From Gammaproteobacteria bacterium (GTDB lineage Bacteria; Pseudomonadota; Gammaproteobacteria; Steroidobacterales; Steroidobacteraceae), in the NCBI GenBank assembly GCA_004297335.1, contig SCUD01000035.1, positions 24,167 to 88,166 on the forward strand: a DNA stretch of 64,000 bases, given 5' to 3'. The position numbers and the translations under genes are program-made. How positions within the stretch are numbered: the stretch's first letter is position 1; every line of letters begins with the position of its first letter. The notes beneath the pieces were generated by a model. The model did not search any database and had not been told where the DNA came from. It saw only the letters and a program-made list of their open reading frames with translations. Shown piece after piece: positions 1 to 10,212 of this stretch.

Positions 1-168
1 GCCGAGGTCGGCACGGTAGGCGGCGAGCGTGTTCGGCGACAGGCCACGCTCCATCCAGACCGCCTCGAGAAAGCGCGTGACTACCGGCTCGACGCCGTCA
101 TCGGCCGCGGCCACCGCGGCCAGTGTCGACGTGCGCAGCGCGGTGGATGACTTCAAGGCGATGGTCAT
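1..168 (-). CDS. xerD: Tyrosine recombinase XerD, N-terminal fragment (cut by window edge)
   Basis: The reverse strand reads from an ATG at 168 for 56 codons with no stop and runs off the left edge. The visible protein ends in the SAM-like core-binding domain motif 'FLEAVWMERGLSPNTLAAY', which matches the start of XerD ('FLDALWLEKNLAENTLNAY' type). XerD is the cytoplasmic recombinase that, with XerC and FtsK, resolves chromosome dimers at dif. The catalytic domain lies outside the window. The gene is divergent from plsC. It is absent from the ORF track because it has no stop inside the window. XerC or another phage-type integrase is less likely given the 'WMERGLSPNTL' wording. Confidence 0.85.
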   Translation of the reverse strand, partial: MTIALKSSTALRTSTLAAVAAADDGVEPVVTRFLEAVWMERGLSPNTLAAYRADLG

Positions 169-364
169 TCGCGTTCCTGCTCTTCGCTCCGGACGGCGCG
201 GCGCGCGCGCCCGGCGGTTGCCAACGGGTCTTTTCGACAGAATGCGGGCGCAGTATGGTGCGCGGTCGCTGGCGAGGGGCGTGAAGTGGCTCACAGACCC
301 CCATGCTCGTTAACATAACCGGACCTGTATCACACAACATGACCAGCCGGGGGAATCGCGGTTC

Positions 365-1078
365 ATGAGTTTCCATCCATTGCGACTGCTGTGGGCCGGA
401 TGGATGTGGCTGCTGCTCGCGATCATGGTACTCGCTGCGGCAGTGGCGGTCCTGTTGCTGCCGTCGCTGCCGGCACGCCGCCGGGCCGCGCGGGCGATCG
501 GCCGCAGCTACTTCTGGCTGGCCGGCATGCCACTGCACTACCAGGGCCTCGAGCGACTGCCGCCGGGACCCTGCATCGTGGTTGCCAATCATTCCAGCTA
601 CCTCGACGGGCCACTGCTGTTTGCGGCGCTGCCGCCGCGCTTCGCCTTGGTGATCAAGAAGGAGGCATCGCGCATTCCCGTGGCCGGCAGGCTGCTCACG
701 CGCATGGGCCACCAGTTCGTGGAGCGATTCGACCGCCACGAGGGCGCCAACGACGCCCGGCGCATCCTGCGCGCCGTCGCCGCCGGCGAATCGGTGGCCT
801 TTTTCCCGGAGGGGACCTTCAGCGACCGCGACGGGCTGGCGCGCTTCCATGCCGGCGCGTTCGCCACCGCCGTCCGGGCTGGCGTCCCGGTCGCCCCGGT
901 TGTCATCCGCGGCACGCGCCGGGCCTTGCGTTCCGGAACCTGGATGCCTCGCCGGACCCGGCTCGAGGTCGTGGCCCTCGATCCTCTGCCGCCCGCGCCC
1001 GGCGATGATGCCGCCGCGCGGTTGCGGGATCTCGCCCGCGAGCGCATGGGCACCGTCCTCGGTGAAGGCTTGCTCTAA
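365..1078 (+). CDS. plsC: 1-acyl-sn-glycerol-3-phosphate acyltransferase (PlsC/LPLAT family)
   Basis: This 237-residue protein has an N-terminal hydrophobic segment (about residues 10-35). It then carries the acyltransferase signature 'NHSSYLDG' (the HX4D catalytic block) near residue 75 and the second block 'FFPEGTFSDRDG' near residue 145. These are the hallmarks of the enzyme that adds the second acyl chain to lysophosphatidic acid at the inner membrane. Length is normal for the family. It is transcribed divergently from xerD across about 195 bp and converges on the mutase gene. A lyso-ornithine-lipid acyltransferase (OlsA-like) cannot be excluded, because both share the same motifs. Confidence 0.85.
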   Translation: MSFHPLRLLWAGWMWLLLAIMVLAAAVAVLLLPSLPARRRAARAIGRSYFWLAGMPLHYQGLERLPPGPCIVVANHSSYLDGPLLFAALPPRFALVIKKEASRIPVAGRLLTRMGHQFVERFDRHEGANDARRILRAVAAGESVAFFPEGTFSDRDGLARFHAGAFATAVRAGVPVAPVVIRGTRRALRSGTWMPRRTRLEVVALDPLPPAPGDDAAARLRDLARERMGTVLGEGLL

Positions 1079-1096
1079 CCGGAGCCGCGTCGCTGC

Positions 1097-4000
1097 CTAC
1101 ATGCTCCGCCGGTACTGCCCGCCGACGGTGTAGAGGGCCCGGGTGATGCGCCCGAGCGAAGCGACCCGCACGGTGTCCATCAGTTCGGCGAACAGGTTGC
1201 CGCCCTGCACCGCGACCTGCTGCAGCCGCGCCAGCGCGGCCTCCTGCCCGCCGGCATGCGCCGCATTGCAGGCCCGCACGCCCGCCACCTGGGCCTGCTT
1301 TTCCGCCTCGGTCGAACGAATCAGCTCCGCACCGCGGATCTCGTCCGGGTTGGCGCGATCGGGCAGGAAGGTGTTGACACCGATGATCGGCAGGCTGCCG
1401 TCATGCTTTTTCCGCTCGTAGAGCAGCGACTCTTCCTGGATCCGTCCGCGCTGGTACATCGTCTCCATCGCACCCAGCACGCCACCGCGCGCGGACAAGC
1501 GCTCGAACTCGCGCCAGACGGCCTCCTCGACCTGGTCGGTCAGCTGGCTGATCACGAACGAGCCCTGCCAGGGATTCTGGTTGTGGTTGAGGCCGAGCTC
1601 GCGCGCGATGATCAGCTGGATGGCGACCGCGCGACGCACACTCTCCTCGGTCGGCGTGGTCAGTGCCTCGTCGTAGGCGTTCGTATGCAGGCTGTTGCAG
1701 CTGTCGAACAGCGCGTACAGCGCCTGCAGCGTCGTGCGGATGTCATTGAACTGGATCTCGCGGGCGTGCAGCGAACGCCCGGAAGTCTGGATGTGGTACT
1801 TGAGCATCTGGCTGCGCGGCCCGGCGCCGTAGCGCTCGCGCAGCGCGCGCGCCCAGATGCGGCGCGCAACCCGGCCGATCACCGCATACTCCGGATCCAT
1901 GCCGTTCGAGAAGAAGAACGACAGGTTCGGGGCGAAGTCGTCCACGCGCATGCCACGCGCCAGGTAGTACTCGACGATCGTGAAGCCGTTCGCCAGCGTG
2001 AAGGCGAGCTGCGTGACCGGGTTCGCGCCGGCCTCGGCGATGTGATAGCCGGAGACCGACACCGAGTAGAAGTTCCGCACCCCCTGGTCGATGAAGTGCT
2101 GCTGCACGTCGCCCATCAGCCGCAGTGCGAACTCGGTCGAGAAGATGCAGGTGTTCTGCGCCTGGTCCTCCTTGAGGATGTCGGCCTGCACGGTGCCGCG
2201 CACGCGCGCGAGCGCCTCGGCGCGGATCCGCTCGTAGGTCGGGCGATCGAGGATCTCGGCGCCGCTGACACCGAGCAGCCCGAGGCCGCTGCCGTCGTGT
2301 CCGGGTGGCAGTTCGCCGCGATAACCCGGCCGCTCGCGACCCGCAAAGCGCGCCGCGAGCGCCGCCTCGACCTCCGCCCAGCGCCCCTCGGCGCGCAGCC
2401 AGCGCTCGACCTGCTGGTCGATCGCGGTGTTCAGGAACATCGCCAGGATCATCGGCGCCGGCCCGTTGATGGTCATCGACACCGAGGTCGAGGGCGCACA
2501 CAGGTCGAAGCCGGAATACAGGCGCTTCATGTCATCGAGCGTCGCGACCGACACGCCCGAGTTGCCGATGCGCCCGTAGATGTCCGGCCGTTCATCCGGA
2601 TCCTCGCCATACAGCGTGACCGAATCGAAGGCCGTCGACAGCCGCACCGAACGGTGCCCGCGCGCGAGATAATGAAAGCGTCGGTTGGTGCGCTCCGGCA
2701 TGCCCTCGCCGGCGAACATCCGCGTGGGATCCTCGTCCTCCCGCCGGTAGGGATAGATGCCTCCGGTGTACGGATAGGAGCCTGGCAGGTTCTCCTCCAG
2801 CAGGAACGCGAGCTGTTCGCCCCAGTCACCGCTCTGCGGCACCGCGATTTTCGGCAGCCGCAGCCCCGACAGCGACTCCGTGTAGTTGGCACCCGCGACC
2901 TCGCGGTCGCGCACCCGGTAGCGATACTCCTCCGCCGTCGCCGCTTGCGCCCGCGTCGGCCAGTCCCGGAGCAGCGCCAGGTTGCTTGCGCCGATGGCTG
3001 CCAGTGCGTGGCCGTACTCCTCCCGGAGCCGCGCGAGTGAAGCATCCGCGGCCGCGGATGCATCGGCCGCAACCGGCTCGAGCGGCGCCGGCAACGCCGG
3101 GTCGGCGAGAGCCTCCAGTGCGCGCCACAAACCCTGCGCCCGGCTCGCGGCAGCGGCCGCCTCCCCCGCACGGCGGCGCGTCTCACGCCCGCCTGCGGCG
3201 ATCTCGGCCAGGTAGCCGACCCGCTCGCCCGGGATGATGGCCTGGCGGCGCGGCGTGCCGAGTGGCGCGACGGTGACCGGCAACCATGGCTGCTGCTGGC
3301 CCCAGCCCGTGTGCAGCCGCGCGCACAGCGCCGCAAACAGCGCATTCACGCCGGCGTCGTTGAACTGGCTGGCGATGGTCGGATACACGGGCAGCTGCTC
3401 CGGTGGCAGCTCGAACAGCTTGCGGTTGCGCGCGACCTGCCGGCGCACGTCGCGCAGCGCATCCTCGGCCCCCTGCTTCTCGTACTTGTTCAGCGCGACG
3501 AAATCGGCGAAGTCGAGCATGTCGATCTTCTCGAGCTGGCTCGCCGCGCCGTAATCGGCGGTCATCACGTACAACGACAGGTCGACCAGGTCGACGATCT
3601 CGGTATCGCTCTGGCCGATGCCCGCGGTCTCGACGATCACGAGGTCGAAGTCCGCCGACTGCACCAGCCGCAGGACGTCGCCGAGCACGGCGCTCGTCGC
3701 CAGGTGCTGGCGGCGCGTCGCCAGCGAGCGCATGAAGATGCGCCCGCCGGCCAGTGAGTTCATCCGGATCCGGTCCCCGAGCAGCGCGCCACCACTGCGG
3801 CGACGGGTCGGATCCATCGCGATGACCGCGACGCGGCGGCCCGGGAAGCAGCGCAGGATGCGCGCGAGCAGTTCGTCGGTCAGCGATGACTTGCCGGCGC
3901 CGCCGGTACCGGTGATACCGAGTACCGGCGCCCGGACCCCGGGCTGCGAACCGAGGTCACGCACCCGCGCCGCCAGTGGCCCCTCGCGGTCCCGTTCGAG

Positions 4001-4546
4001 CGCCGAGATCGCGCGCGCGAGGCCGACCGGATCGGCGGCGGAGACCGCGCTGCCCGCGAAGGCCGGCCGCGCCACGGCGCCGACCCGCCGCAGCACGTCC
4101 TCGATCATGCCGTCGAGGCCGAGCCGCTGGCCATCCTCCGGGGTGTAGATCTTCTCGATGCCGGCGGCCTCGAGCGCCGCGATCTCCTCCGGCGCGATCG
4201 TGCCGCCGCCACCGACCACGACGCGGATGTGCCCGGCGTTCTGCGCGCGAAGCTCCGCCAGGAGGTAGCGGAAATACTCGTTGTGACCACCCTGGTAGCT
4301 GCTGATGGCGATGCCGTCGGCGTCCTCCTGGATAGCCGCGCCGACGAGGTCGGCGACGCTGCGGTTGTGGCCGAGGTGCACGACTTCGGCACCGTGGGCC
4401 TGCAGCAGGCGGCGGATCACATTGATCGCCGCATCGTGACCATCGAACAACGAGGCGGCGGTGATGAAACGCAGCGGCTCGCGCCGCTCCCCGGCTGACG
4501 CCGGATCATCGCGGTCTTCCGGGGTCCGGGCAAGCGGTTGACTCAC
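1097..4546 (-). CDS. icmF: Fused isobutyryl-CoA mutase (B12 domain, G-protein chaperone and mutase in one chain)
   Basis: From the N terminus there is a cobalamin-binding domain with 'SLFDGHDAAIN' (base-off/His-on type). A MeaB-like GTPase follows, with Walker A 'GTGGAGKSS' near residue 210, then a mutase barrel from about residue 560 including 'SYPYTGGIYPYRREDEDP'. This is the IcmF architecture, which interconverts isobutyryl-CoA and butyryl-CoA and can act on isovaleryl/pivalyl-CoA. The residue that is Arg in methylmalonyl-CoA mutase (RNTY) is Gln here ('AQNTCIFS'), the isobutyryl-type choice. I chose the GTG at 4546 (product begins M-SQPLARTP, about 1149 aa). The track's start at 4708 would overlap the divergent TetR gene and adds a non-conserved tail. 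The stop lies 18 bp from convergent plsC. Confidence 0.93.
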   Translation of the reverse strand: MSQPLARTPEDRDDPASAGERREPLRFITAASLFDGHDAAINVIRRLLQAHGAEVVHLGHNRSVADLVGAAIQEDADGIAISSYQGGHNEYFRYLLAELRAQNAGHIRVVVGGGGTIAPEEIAALEAAGIEKIYTPEDGQRLGLDGMIEDVLRRVGAVARPAFAGSAVSAADPVGLARAISALERDREGPLAARVRDLGSQPGVRAPVLGITGTGGAGKSSLTDELLARILRCFPGRRVAVIAMDPTRRRSGGALLGDRIRMNSLAGGRIFMRSLATRRQHLATSAVLGDVLRLVQSADFDLVIVETAGIGQSDTEIVDLVDLSLYVMTADYGAASQLEKIDMLDFADFVALNKYEKQGAEDALRDVRRQVARNRKLFELPPEQLPVYPTIASQFNDAGVNALFAALCARLHTGWGQQQPWLPVTVAPLGTPRRQAIIPGERVGYLAEIAAGGRETRRRAGEAAAAASRAQGLWRALEALADPALPAPLEPVAADASAAADASLARLREEYGHALAAIGASNLALLRDWPTRAQAATAEEYRYRVRDREVAGANYTESLSGLRLPKIAVPQSGDWGEQLAFLLEENLPGSYPYTGGIYPYRREDEDPTRMFAGEGMPERTNRRFHYLARGHRSVRLSTAFDSVTLYGEDPDERPDIYGRIGNSGVSVATLDDMKRLYSGFDLCAPSTSVSMTINGPAPMILAMFLNTAIDQQVERWLRAEGRWAEVEAALAARFAGRERPGYRGELPPGHDGSGLGLLGVSGAEILDRPTYERIRAEALARVRGTVQADILKEDQAQNTCIFSTEFALRLMGDVQQHFIDQGVRNFYSVSVSGYHIAEAGANPVTQLAFTLANGFTIVEYYLARGMRVDDFAPNLSFFFSNGMDPEYAVIGRVARRIWARALRERYGAGPRSQMLKYHIQTSGRSLHAREIQFNDIRTTLQALYALFDSCNSLHTNAYDEALTTPTEESVRRAVAIQLIIARELGLNHNQNPWQGSFVISQLTDQVEEAVWREFERLSARGGVLGAMETMYQRGRIQEESLLYERKKHDGSLPIIGVNTFLPDRANPDEIRGAELIRSTEAEKQAQVAGVRACNAAHAGGQEAALARLQQVAVQGGNLFAELMDTVRVASLGRITRALYTVGGQYRRSM

Positions 4547-4550
4547 GATG

Positions 4551-4564
4551 TTACCGATGAGTAA
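4551..4564. promoter_or_regulatory. Candidate TetR operator between icmF and its regulator
   Basis: TTACCGATGAGTAA has TTAC/GTAA outer arms around a 6-bp centre. It sits 5 bp upstream of the chosen icmF start in the short gap between icmF and the divergent TetR gene. Position and symmetry suggest autoregulation plus icmF control. The match to any named TetR consensus is not claimed. Confidence 0.4.
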
Positions 4565-4626
4565 AATAACTGCAAGCAGTATCGACCCGGCGCTTGCCTC
4601 CGTCAAGCGCGGCGGCGGGAGAACAG

Positions 4627-5268
4627 GTGGCAGGACACAGCCGGAACACAGCTTCGCCGCCCGGTCCGTCCCCGTGGAGCGGTGGGCGACGGCGACGGGA
4701 TCGCGCATTGAAGCGCGAAGCGGTGATCCGCGCGGCTGCCCTCGCCTTCCGGGAGCGCGGCTACCACAACACCTCGCTCGACGACATCGCCGCCGAGCTC
4801 GGCGTCACCAAGCCGACGCTGTATTACTACGTCCGCAGCAAGCAGGATCTGTTGTTCGAGTGTTTCACGGCCGGGCTCGCGGGTATTTTTGCGGCGCTCG
4901 ATGAGGCGCGGCTGTCCGCTGCCAGCGGGTGCGAGCGCCTGCGCATCGTGCTGCGCGGTTACGCGCTGGCGATCACCTCGGAGTTCGGCTGGTGCATGGT
5001 CCGGGCCGAGGATCAGGACCTCGATGCCGCGCTCGGCGCCCGGATCCGCGCACGCAAGGCCGAGATTGACCAGCAGATCCGCGCCCTGATCCGGGAAGGG
5101 ATCGTCGATGGCTCGATCCGCGACTGCGATGCCAAGCTCACCGCCTTCGCGATCGCCGGTGCCCTGAACTGGATCGCGCACTGGCATCGGCAGGCCGAGG
5201 AACTCGGTCCCGGCGAGATCGCGGACCGGTTCATCGGATTCTTCGAGGAAGGCCTGCGCCCGCGCTAG
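4627..5268 (+). CDS. TetR/AcrR-family transcriptional regulator
   Basis: The N-terminal helix-turn-helix is clear: 'AALAFRERGYHNTSLDDIAA' followed by 'LGVTKPTLYYYVRSKQDLL', the classic TetR DNA-binding domain. The remaining ~150 residues are a helical ligand domain of the TetR_C type common in fatty-acid and acyl-CoA regulators. I prefer the GTG at 4627, which has GGGAGA 4 nt upstream (213 aa). The track's ATG at 4594 would add 11 residues. The gene is divergent from icmF over a short gap and upstream of a thiolase, so acyl-CoA-responsive control of icmF is the natural guess. The ligand is not visible from sequence. Confidence 0.88.
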   Translation: MAGHSRNTASPPGPSPWSGGRRRRDRALKREAVIRAAALAFRERGYHNTSLDDIAAELGVTKPTLYYYVRSKQDLLFECFTAGLAGIFAALDEARLSAASGCERLRIVLRGYALAITSEFGWCMVRAEDQDLDAALGARIRARKAEIDQQIRALIREGIVDGSIRDCDAKLTAFAIAGALNWIAHWHRQAEELGPGEIADRFIGFFEEGLRPR

Positions 5269-5294
5269 CGCCGGGGCCAGGCGAGACATTTTTC

Positions 5295-5310
5295 TTTTTG
5301 CAGGGCAAAA
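5295..5310. promoter_or_regulatory. Inverted repeat TTTTGC-AGG-GCAAAA upstream of thiolase
   Basis: TTTTGC and GCAAAA are perfect 6-bp arms around AGG, located 86 bp before the thiolase ATG. The same arms occur twice upstream of the SDR gene at 13058. This suggests a shared DNA-binding regulator rather than chance in such GC-rich DNA, where T4 and A4 runs are scarce. Confidence 0.5.
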
Positions 5311-5395
5311 TCAACCACCCGGATGGGCCGGCGCCGGCTGGAAGGCCCGGCCGGCAGAGCGGGAAACGAGCAATACTTCAATCAGGATCAAAGAC

Positions 5396-6577
5396 ATGCG
5401 AGACACTTCTGCCGTCATTCTCAGTGCCCGTCGCACGCCGATCGGGGCTTTGCTCGGCTCGCTGGCCTCGGTCACGGCACCCGAACTTGGCGCCGCCGCA
5501 CTGAAGGGCGCGGTGGAGGCGGCCGGTATCGAGGCTGCGTCCGTCGACGAGGTGATCCTCGGCTGCGTGCTGCCCGCCGGACAGGGCCAGGCCCCGGCCC
5601 GCCAGGCAGCGATCGCCGCTGGGGTGCCCGCCTCGGTCCCGGCAACGACGATCAACAAGATGTGCGGATCCGGCATGAAGGCCGTCATGCTCGCGGCCGA
5701 TCAGATCGCCGCCGGCAGTGCCGGCCTCGTGCTCGCCGGCGGCATCGAGTCGATGAGCAATGCGCCCTACCTGCTGCCGAAGGCCCGCGCCGGCTATCGC
5801 ATGGGCCATGGCGAACTGCTCGATCACATGTTCTGTGACGGCCTGCAGAGCCCCTGGGACGGCCAGATGATGGGAGCATTCGGCGAGGCCACGGCGGCGA
5901 AATATGGATTCACGCGCGCGGCCCAGGATGCCTTTGCCGCCGAATCGGTGCGCCGCGCGCTCGCCGCCGTTGAATCAGGCGCCTTCGAGGCCGAAATCGC
6001 CCCGCTCACGATCCGCGACCGCAAGGGCGAGCGGATCATCGCGCGCGACGAGACTCCTTTCACCTGCTCGATCGAGAAGATCCCGCAGCTGAAGCCGGCC
6101 TTCGCCAAGGACGGCACGGTCACCGCCGCGAGTTCCTCCTCCATCTCCGACGGCGCCGCGGCGCTCGTGATCGCGGGCGCCGGAGTGGCGAAGGATGCCG
6201 GATTGCGGCCGCTTGCACGCATCGTCGCCCACGCCTCGCACGCGCAGGCCCCGGAGTGGTTCACGACGGCACCGGTCGGCGCGGTACGGAAGGTGCTGGA
6301 CCGCGCCGGCTGGAAGGCCGCTGACGTGGACCTGTTCGAGATCAATGAAGCCTTTGCGGTCGTGACGATGGCCGCGATGCAGGAGCTCGGCCTCGACCAC
6401 AGCCGCGTCAACGTCCACGGCGGCGCCTGCGCGCTCGGGCATCCGATCGGTGCCTCGGGAGCCCGCATTCTCGCGACGCTGCTGCACGCGCTCGCCAGCC
6501 GCGGTGGCCGGCGCGGGGTCGCGTCGCTGTGCATCGGCGGTGGCGAGGCGACTGCGATCGCCGTGGAACTGCTCTGA
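5396..6577 (+). CDS. Acetyl-CoA C-acyltransferase (thiolase)
   Basis: A 393-residue thiolase. The acylated cysteine lies in 'NKMCGSGMKAV' near residue 89, the conserved His in 'GGACALGHPIGASG' near 350, and the second Cys in 'SLCIGGGEA' near 380. These three residues define biosynthetic/degradative thiolase II, which joins or splits acetoacetyl-CoA and its 2-methyl homologue. Length is standard. A CAGGA Shine-Dalgarno-like stretch precedes the ATG. It follows the TetR gene by 127 bp and carries the TTTTGC/GCAAAA repeat in its leader. Between icmF and liu genes it most plausibly ends isoleucine/leucine or ketone-body catabolism. A phaA role in polyhydroxybutyrate synthesis is the alternative. 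Confidence 0.92.
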   Translation: MRDTSAVILSARRTPIGALLGSLASVTAPELGAAALKGAVEAAGIEAASVDEVILGCVLPAGQGQAPARQAAIAAGVPASVPATTINKMCGSGMKAVMLAADQIAAGSAGLVLAGGIESMSNAPYLLPKARAGYRMGHGELLDHMFCDGLQSPWDGQMMGAFGEATAAKYGFTRAAQDAFAAESVRRALAAVESGAFEAEIAPLTIRDRKGERIIARDETPFTCSIEKIPQLKPAFAKDGTVTAASSSSISDGAAALVIAGAGVAKDAGLRPLARIVAHASHAQAPEWFTTAPVGAVRKVLDRAGWKAADVDLFEINEAFAVVTMAAMQELGLDHSRVNVHGGACALGHPIGASGARILATLLHALASRGGRRGVASLCIGGGEATAIAVELL

Positions 6578-6584
6578 GCGGAGC

Positions 6585-7322
6585 TCAGGCCCCGGCCGGA
6601 TCGATTCCGACACCCATCGACAGCGGAATGCCGGCGACCTCGTAGCCGCGCCGGAAATCCTGCACATGGCGTGACATCCACGTCGCCGCCGCCGCGGCGT
6701 CACCGGCGGCGACCGCCTGCAGGATCTGCTGCTGCGCCATGCCGATGCGCCGGCGCGCCTGCGGTACCCGATCAATGATGACGGCCAGTCCCGGCTGCAG
6801 CAGTTGCATCAGCGGCTCGTTCAGCAGCACGAAGACCGGGTTGCCGCTGCCCTCGGCGAGCGCATCGAAGAACTGCGCGACACTGCTGACTGCGATCGTC
6901 CGGTCAGCGTCGGCTCCGGCAAAGCGTGTCGCCGACTCCCGCAACCGCCGCACGATTTCGCTGTCACGGCGCCGCGCCGCTGCCGCGGCGATGCCGGGCT
7001 CGACCGCCAGCAGCGCCTCGCAGACATCCACGACCCGCGCCTCATGCAGCGTCAGCGTCTGGGAGAAATCGCCGGCGAAGGACTCCTTGGTCGGGCGCGT
7101 GACATAGAGCCGCTTGCCGCCCCCGCGCCGGCCCAGGAGTCCACCGCTCTGCAGCTGGCGCAGGGCCTCACGCACCGTCGACCGGTTGACCTCGAACTGG
7201 CGGGCGAGCTCGGTCTCGGTCGGCAGTGCCGCGCCCTCGCGCAGCTCCCGGTTGAGGATGCGCTCCCGGATCGCCTCGCAGACCCGCCGGTAAGCCGGCT
7301 CACGGCCCAAGGGTTCGAACAT
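6585..7322 (-). CDS. GntR-family regulator of the FadR/FCD subfamily
   Basis: The true start is the ATG at 7322 ('MFEPLGREPAYRRVCEAIRE', 245 aa). The track extends it 65 codons into the liuA side without conserved sequence. The winged helix-turn-helix reads 'LPTETELARQFEVNRSTVRE'. The C-terminal half is an all-helical FCD ligand domain (about residues 100-235). It is divergent from liuA, and the 90-bp gap holds the perfect palindrome ATTGTCGGACAAT, which fits the FadR-subfamily consensus TNGTNNNACNA. The simplest reading is a repressor of liuABCD sensing a leucine-pathway acyl-CoA or acid. That differs from the MerR-type LiuR known from pseudomonads. Confidence 0.88.
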   Translation of the reverse strand: MFEPLGREPAYRRVCEAIRERILNRELREGAALPTETELARQFEVNRSTVREALRQLQSGGLLGRRGGGKRLYVTRPTKESFAGDFSQTLTLHEARVVDVCEALLAVEPGIAAAAARRRDSEIVRRLRESATRFAGADADRTIAVSSVAQFFDALAEGSGNPVFVLLNEPLMQLLQPGLAVIIDRVPQARRRIGMAQQQILQAVAAGDAAAAATWMSRHVQDFRRGYEVAGIPLSMGVGIDPAGA

Positions 7323-7356
7323 GTCACATCCCAGCCAACTAGGGCTTGATTGTCGG

Positions 7357-7369
7357 ATTGTCGGACAAT
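7357..7369. promoter_or_regulatory. Palindromic GntR/FadR-type operator upstream of liuA
   Basis: ATTGTC-G-GACAAT is a perfect palindrome with 6-bp arms. It fits the published FadR-subfamily pattern T-N-G-T-N3-A-C-N-A. A second half-site (GATTGTCGG) directly precedes it at 7349-7357. It lies in the divergent gap between the GntR gene and liuA. Confidence 0.6.
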
Positions 7370-7411
7370 TATGATGCGGGCGCAAGATCCGGGCGACATC
7401 AAGGCCAGTCC

Positions 7412-8575
7412 ATGTTCCAGGTCGAGTTCGACTTCCAGCTCGGTGAGCGCGCCGAGGAGTTGCGCAACGCGGTGCGCGAGTTCGCTGCGAGGCGCATCGT
7501 CCCGCTCGCCGGCGCAATCGACCGCGACAACCGCTTTCCGCGCGAGCTGTGGCCGGAACTGGGAGCCATGGGCCTGCTCGGCCTGACGGTGCCGGAGGAA
7601 TACGGTGGTCTCGGCTTTGGTTACCTCGAGCACGTGATCGCGATGGAGGAAGTCAGCCGCGCCTCGGGGGCCGTCGGCCTCTCCTACGGCGCGCATTCGA
7701 ACCTCTGCGTCAACCAGCTCGTCCGCTGGGGCAGCGACGAGCAGAAGCGCAGGCTGCTGCCGCACCTGATCTCGGGTGAACATGTCGGCGCGCTCGCGAT
7801 GAGCGAGCCAGGAGCGGGCTCCGATGTGGTCTCGATGCGCACGCGCGCCGAGCCCTGCGCCGACGGTTTCCTGCTGAACGGCAGCAAGATGTGGATCACC
7901 AACGGCCCGGAAGCCGACACGCTGATCGTCTATGCGACGGTCGCGCCCGGCAGCGGTGCCGCTGGCATCACGGCTTTCATCGTCGAGCGCGGCATGCCGG
8001 GTTTCCGCAGCGCGCAGAAACTCGACAAGCTCGGCATGCGGGGCTCCGACACCAGCGAACTCGTGTTCGAGGACTGCGTGGTCCCGGCCGGAAATCTGCT
8101 CGGCGAGGTGGGCGGCGGTACCGCGATCCTGATGTCGGGCCTCGACTACGAGCGCGTGGTGCTGACCGGCGGGCCACTCGGCCTGATGCGAGCCGCCCTG
8201 GACCTGATCGTGCCGTACCTGCATCAGCGCGAGCAGTTCGGCCAGCAGATCGGCAGCTTCCAGCTGATGCAGGCGCGGCTCGCGGATCTCTATACGGACT
8301 TCAATGCCGCCCGTGCCTACGCCTACTCGGTAGCCCGGGCCTGCGACAGCGGCCGCACGACCCGTTTCGACGCGGCGGCCTGCCTGCTGTTCGCCTCCGA
8401 ACGGGCGACCCGCGCCGGTCTCGAGGCCATCCAGGTCCTCGGCGGCAACGGCTATATCAACGATTACCCGGCCGGCCGTATCCTGCGCGACGCCAAGCTC
8501 TACGAGATCGGCGCCGGTACCAACGAGATTCGCCGCCTGCTGATCGGCCGCGAGCTGTTCCGGGCCACCGCCTGA
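7412..8575 (+). CDS. liuA: Isovaleryl-CoA dehydrogenase
   Basis: An acyl-CoA dehydrogenase of 387 residues from the ATG at 7412. The track's TTG at 7346 lies inside the operator region and is rejected. FAD-binding signatures '[13 protein letters not shown]' and '[17 protein letters not shown]' are present. The stretch '[18 protein letters not shown]' matches isovaleryl-CoA dehydrogenase, where the catalytic Glu sits in this helix rather than near the C terminus as in medium-chain enzymes. It oxidises isovaleryl-CoA to 3-methylcrotonyl-CoA and hands electrons to ETF, whose quinone oxidoreductase is encoded at 17426. It is the first gene of liuABCD. Confidence 0.93.
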   Translation: MFQVEFDFQLGERAEELRNAVREFAARRIVPLAGAIDRDNRFPRELWPELGAMGLLGLTVPEEYGGLGFGYLEHVIAMEEVSRASGAVGLSYGAHSNLCVNQLVRWGSDEQKRRLLPHLISGEHVGALAMSEPGAGSDVVSMRTRAEPCADGFLLNGSKMWITNGPEADTLIVYATVAPGSGAAGITAFIVERGMPGFRSAQKLDKLGMRGSDTSELVFEDCVVPAGNLLGEVGGGTAILMSGLDYERVVLTGGPLGLMRAALDLIVPYLHQREQFGQQIGSFQLMQARLADLYTDFNAARAYAYSVARACDSGRTTRFDAAACLLFASERATRAGLEAIQVLGGNGYINDYPAGRILRDAKLYEIGAGTNEIRRLLIGRELFRATA

Positions 8576-8598
8576 AGCCGGCCTCCGAGGAACTGCCG

Positions 8599-10209
<1,611 letters not shown>

Positions 10210-10212
10210 CCG

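Noticed and set aside
4547-4708. Track start of icmF at 4708
   Set aside because: It overlaps the divergent TetR gene and adds residues not conserved in IcmF. The GTG at 4546 fits the known N terminus.
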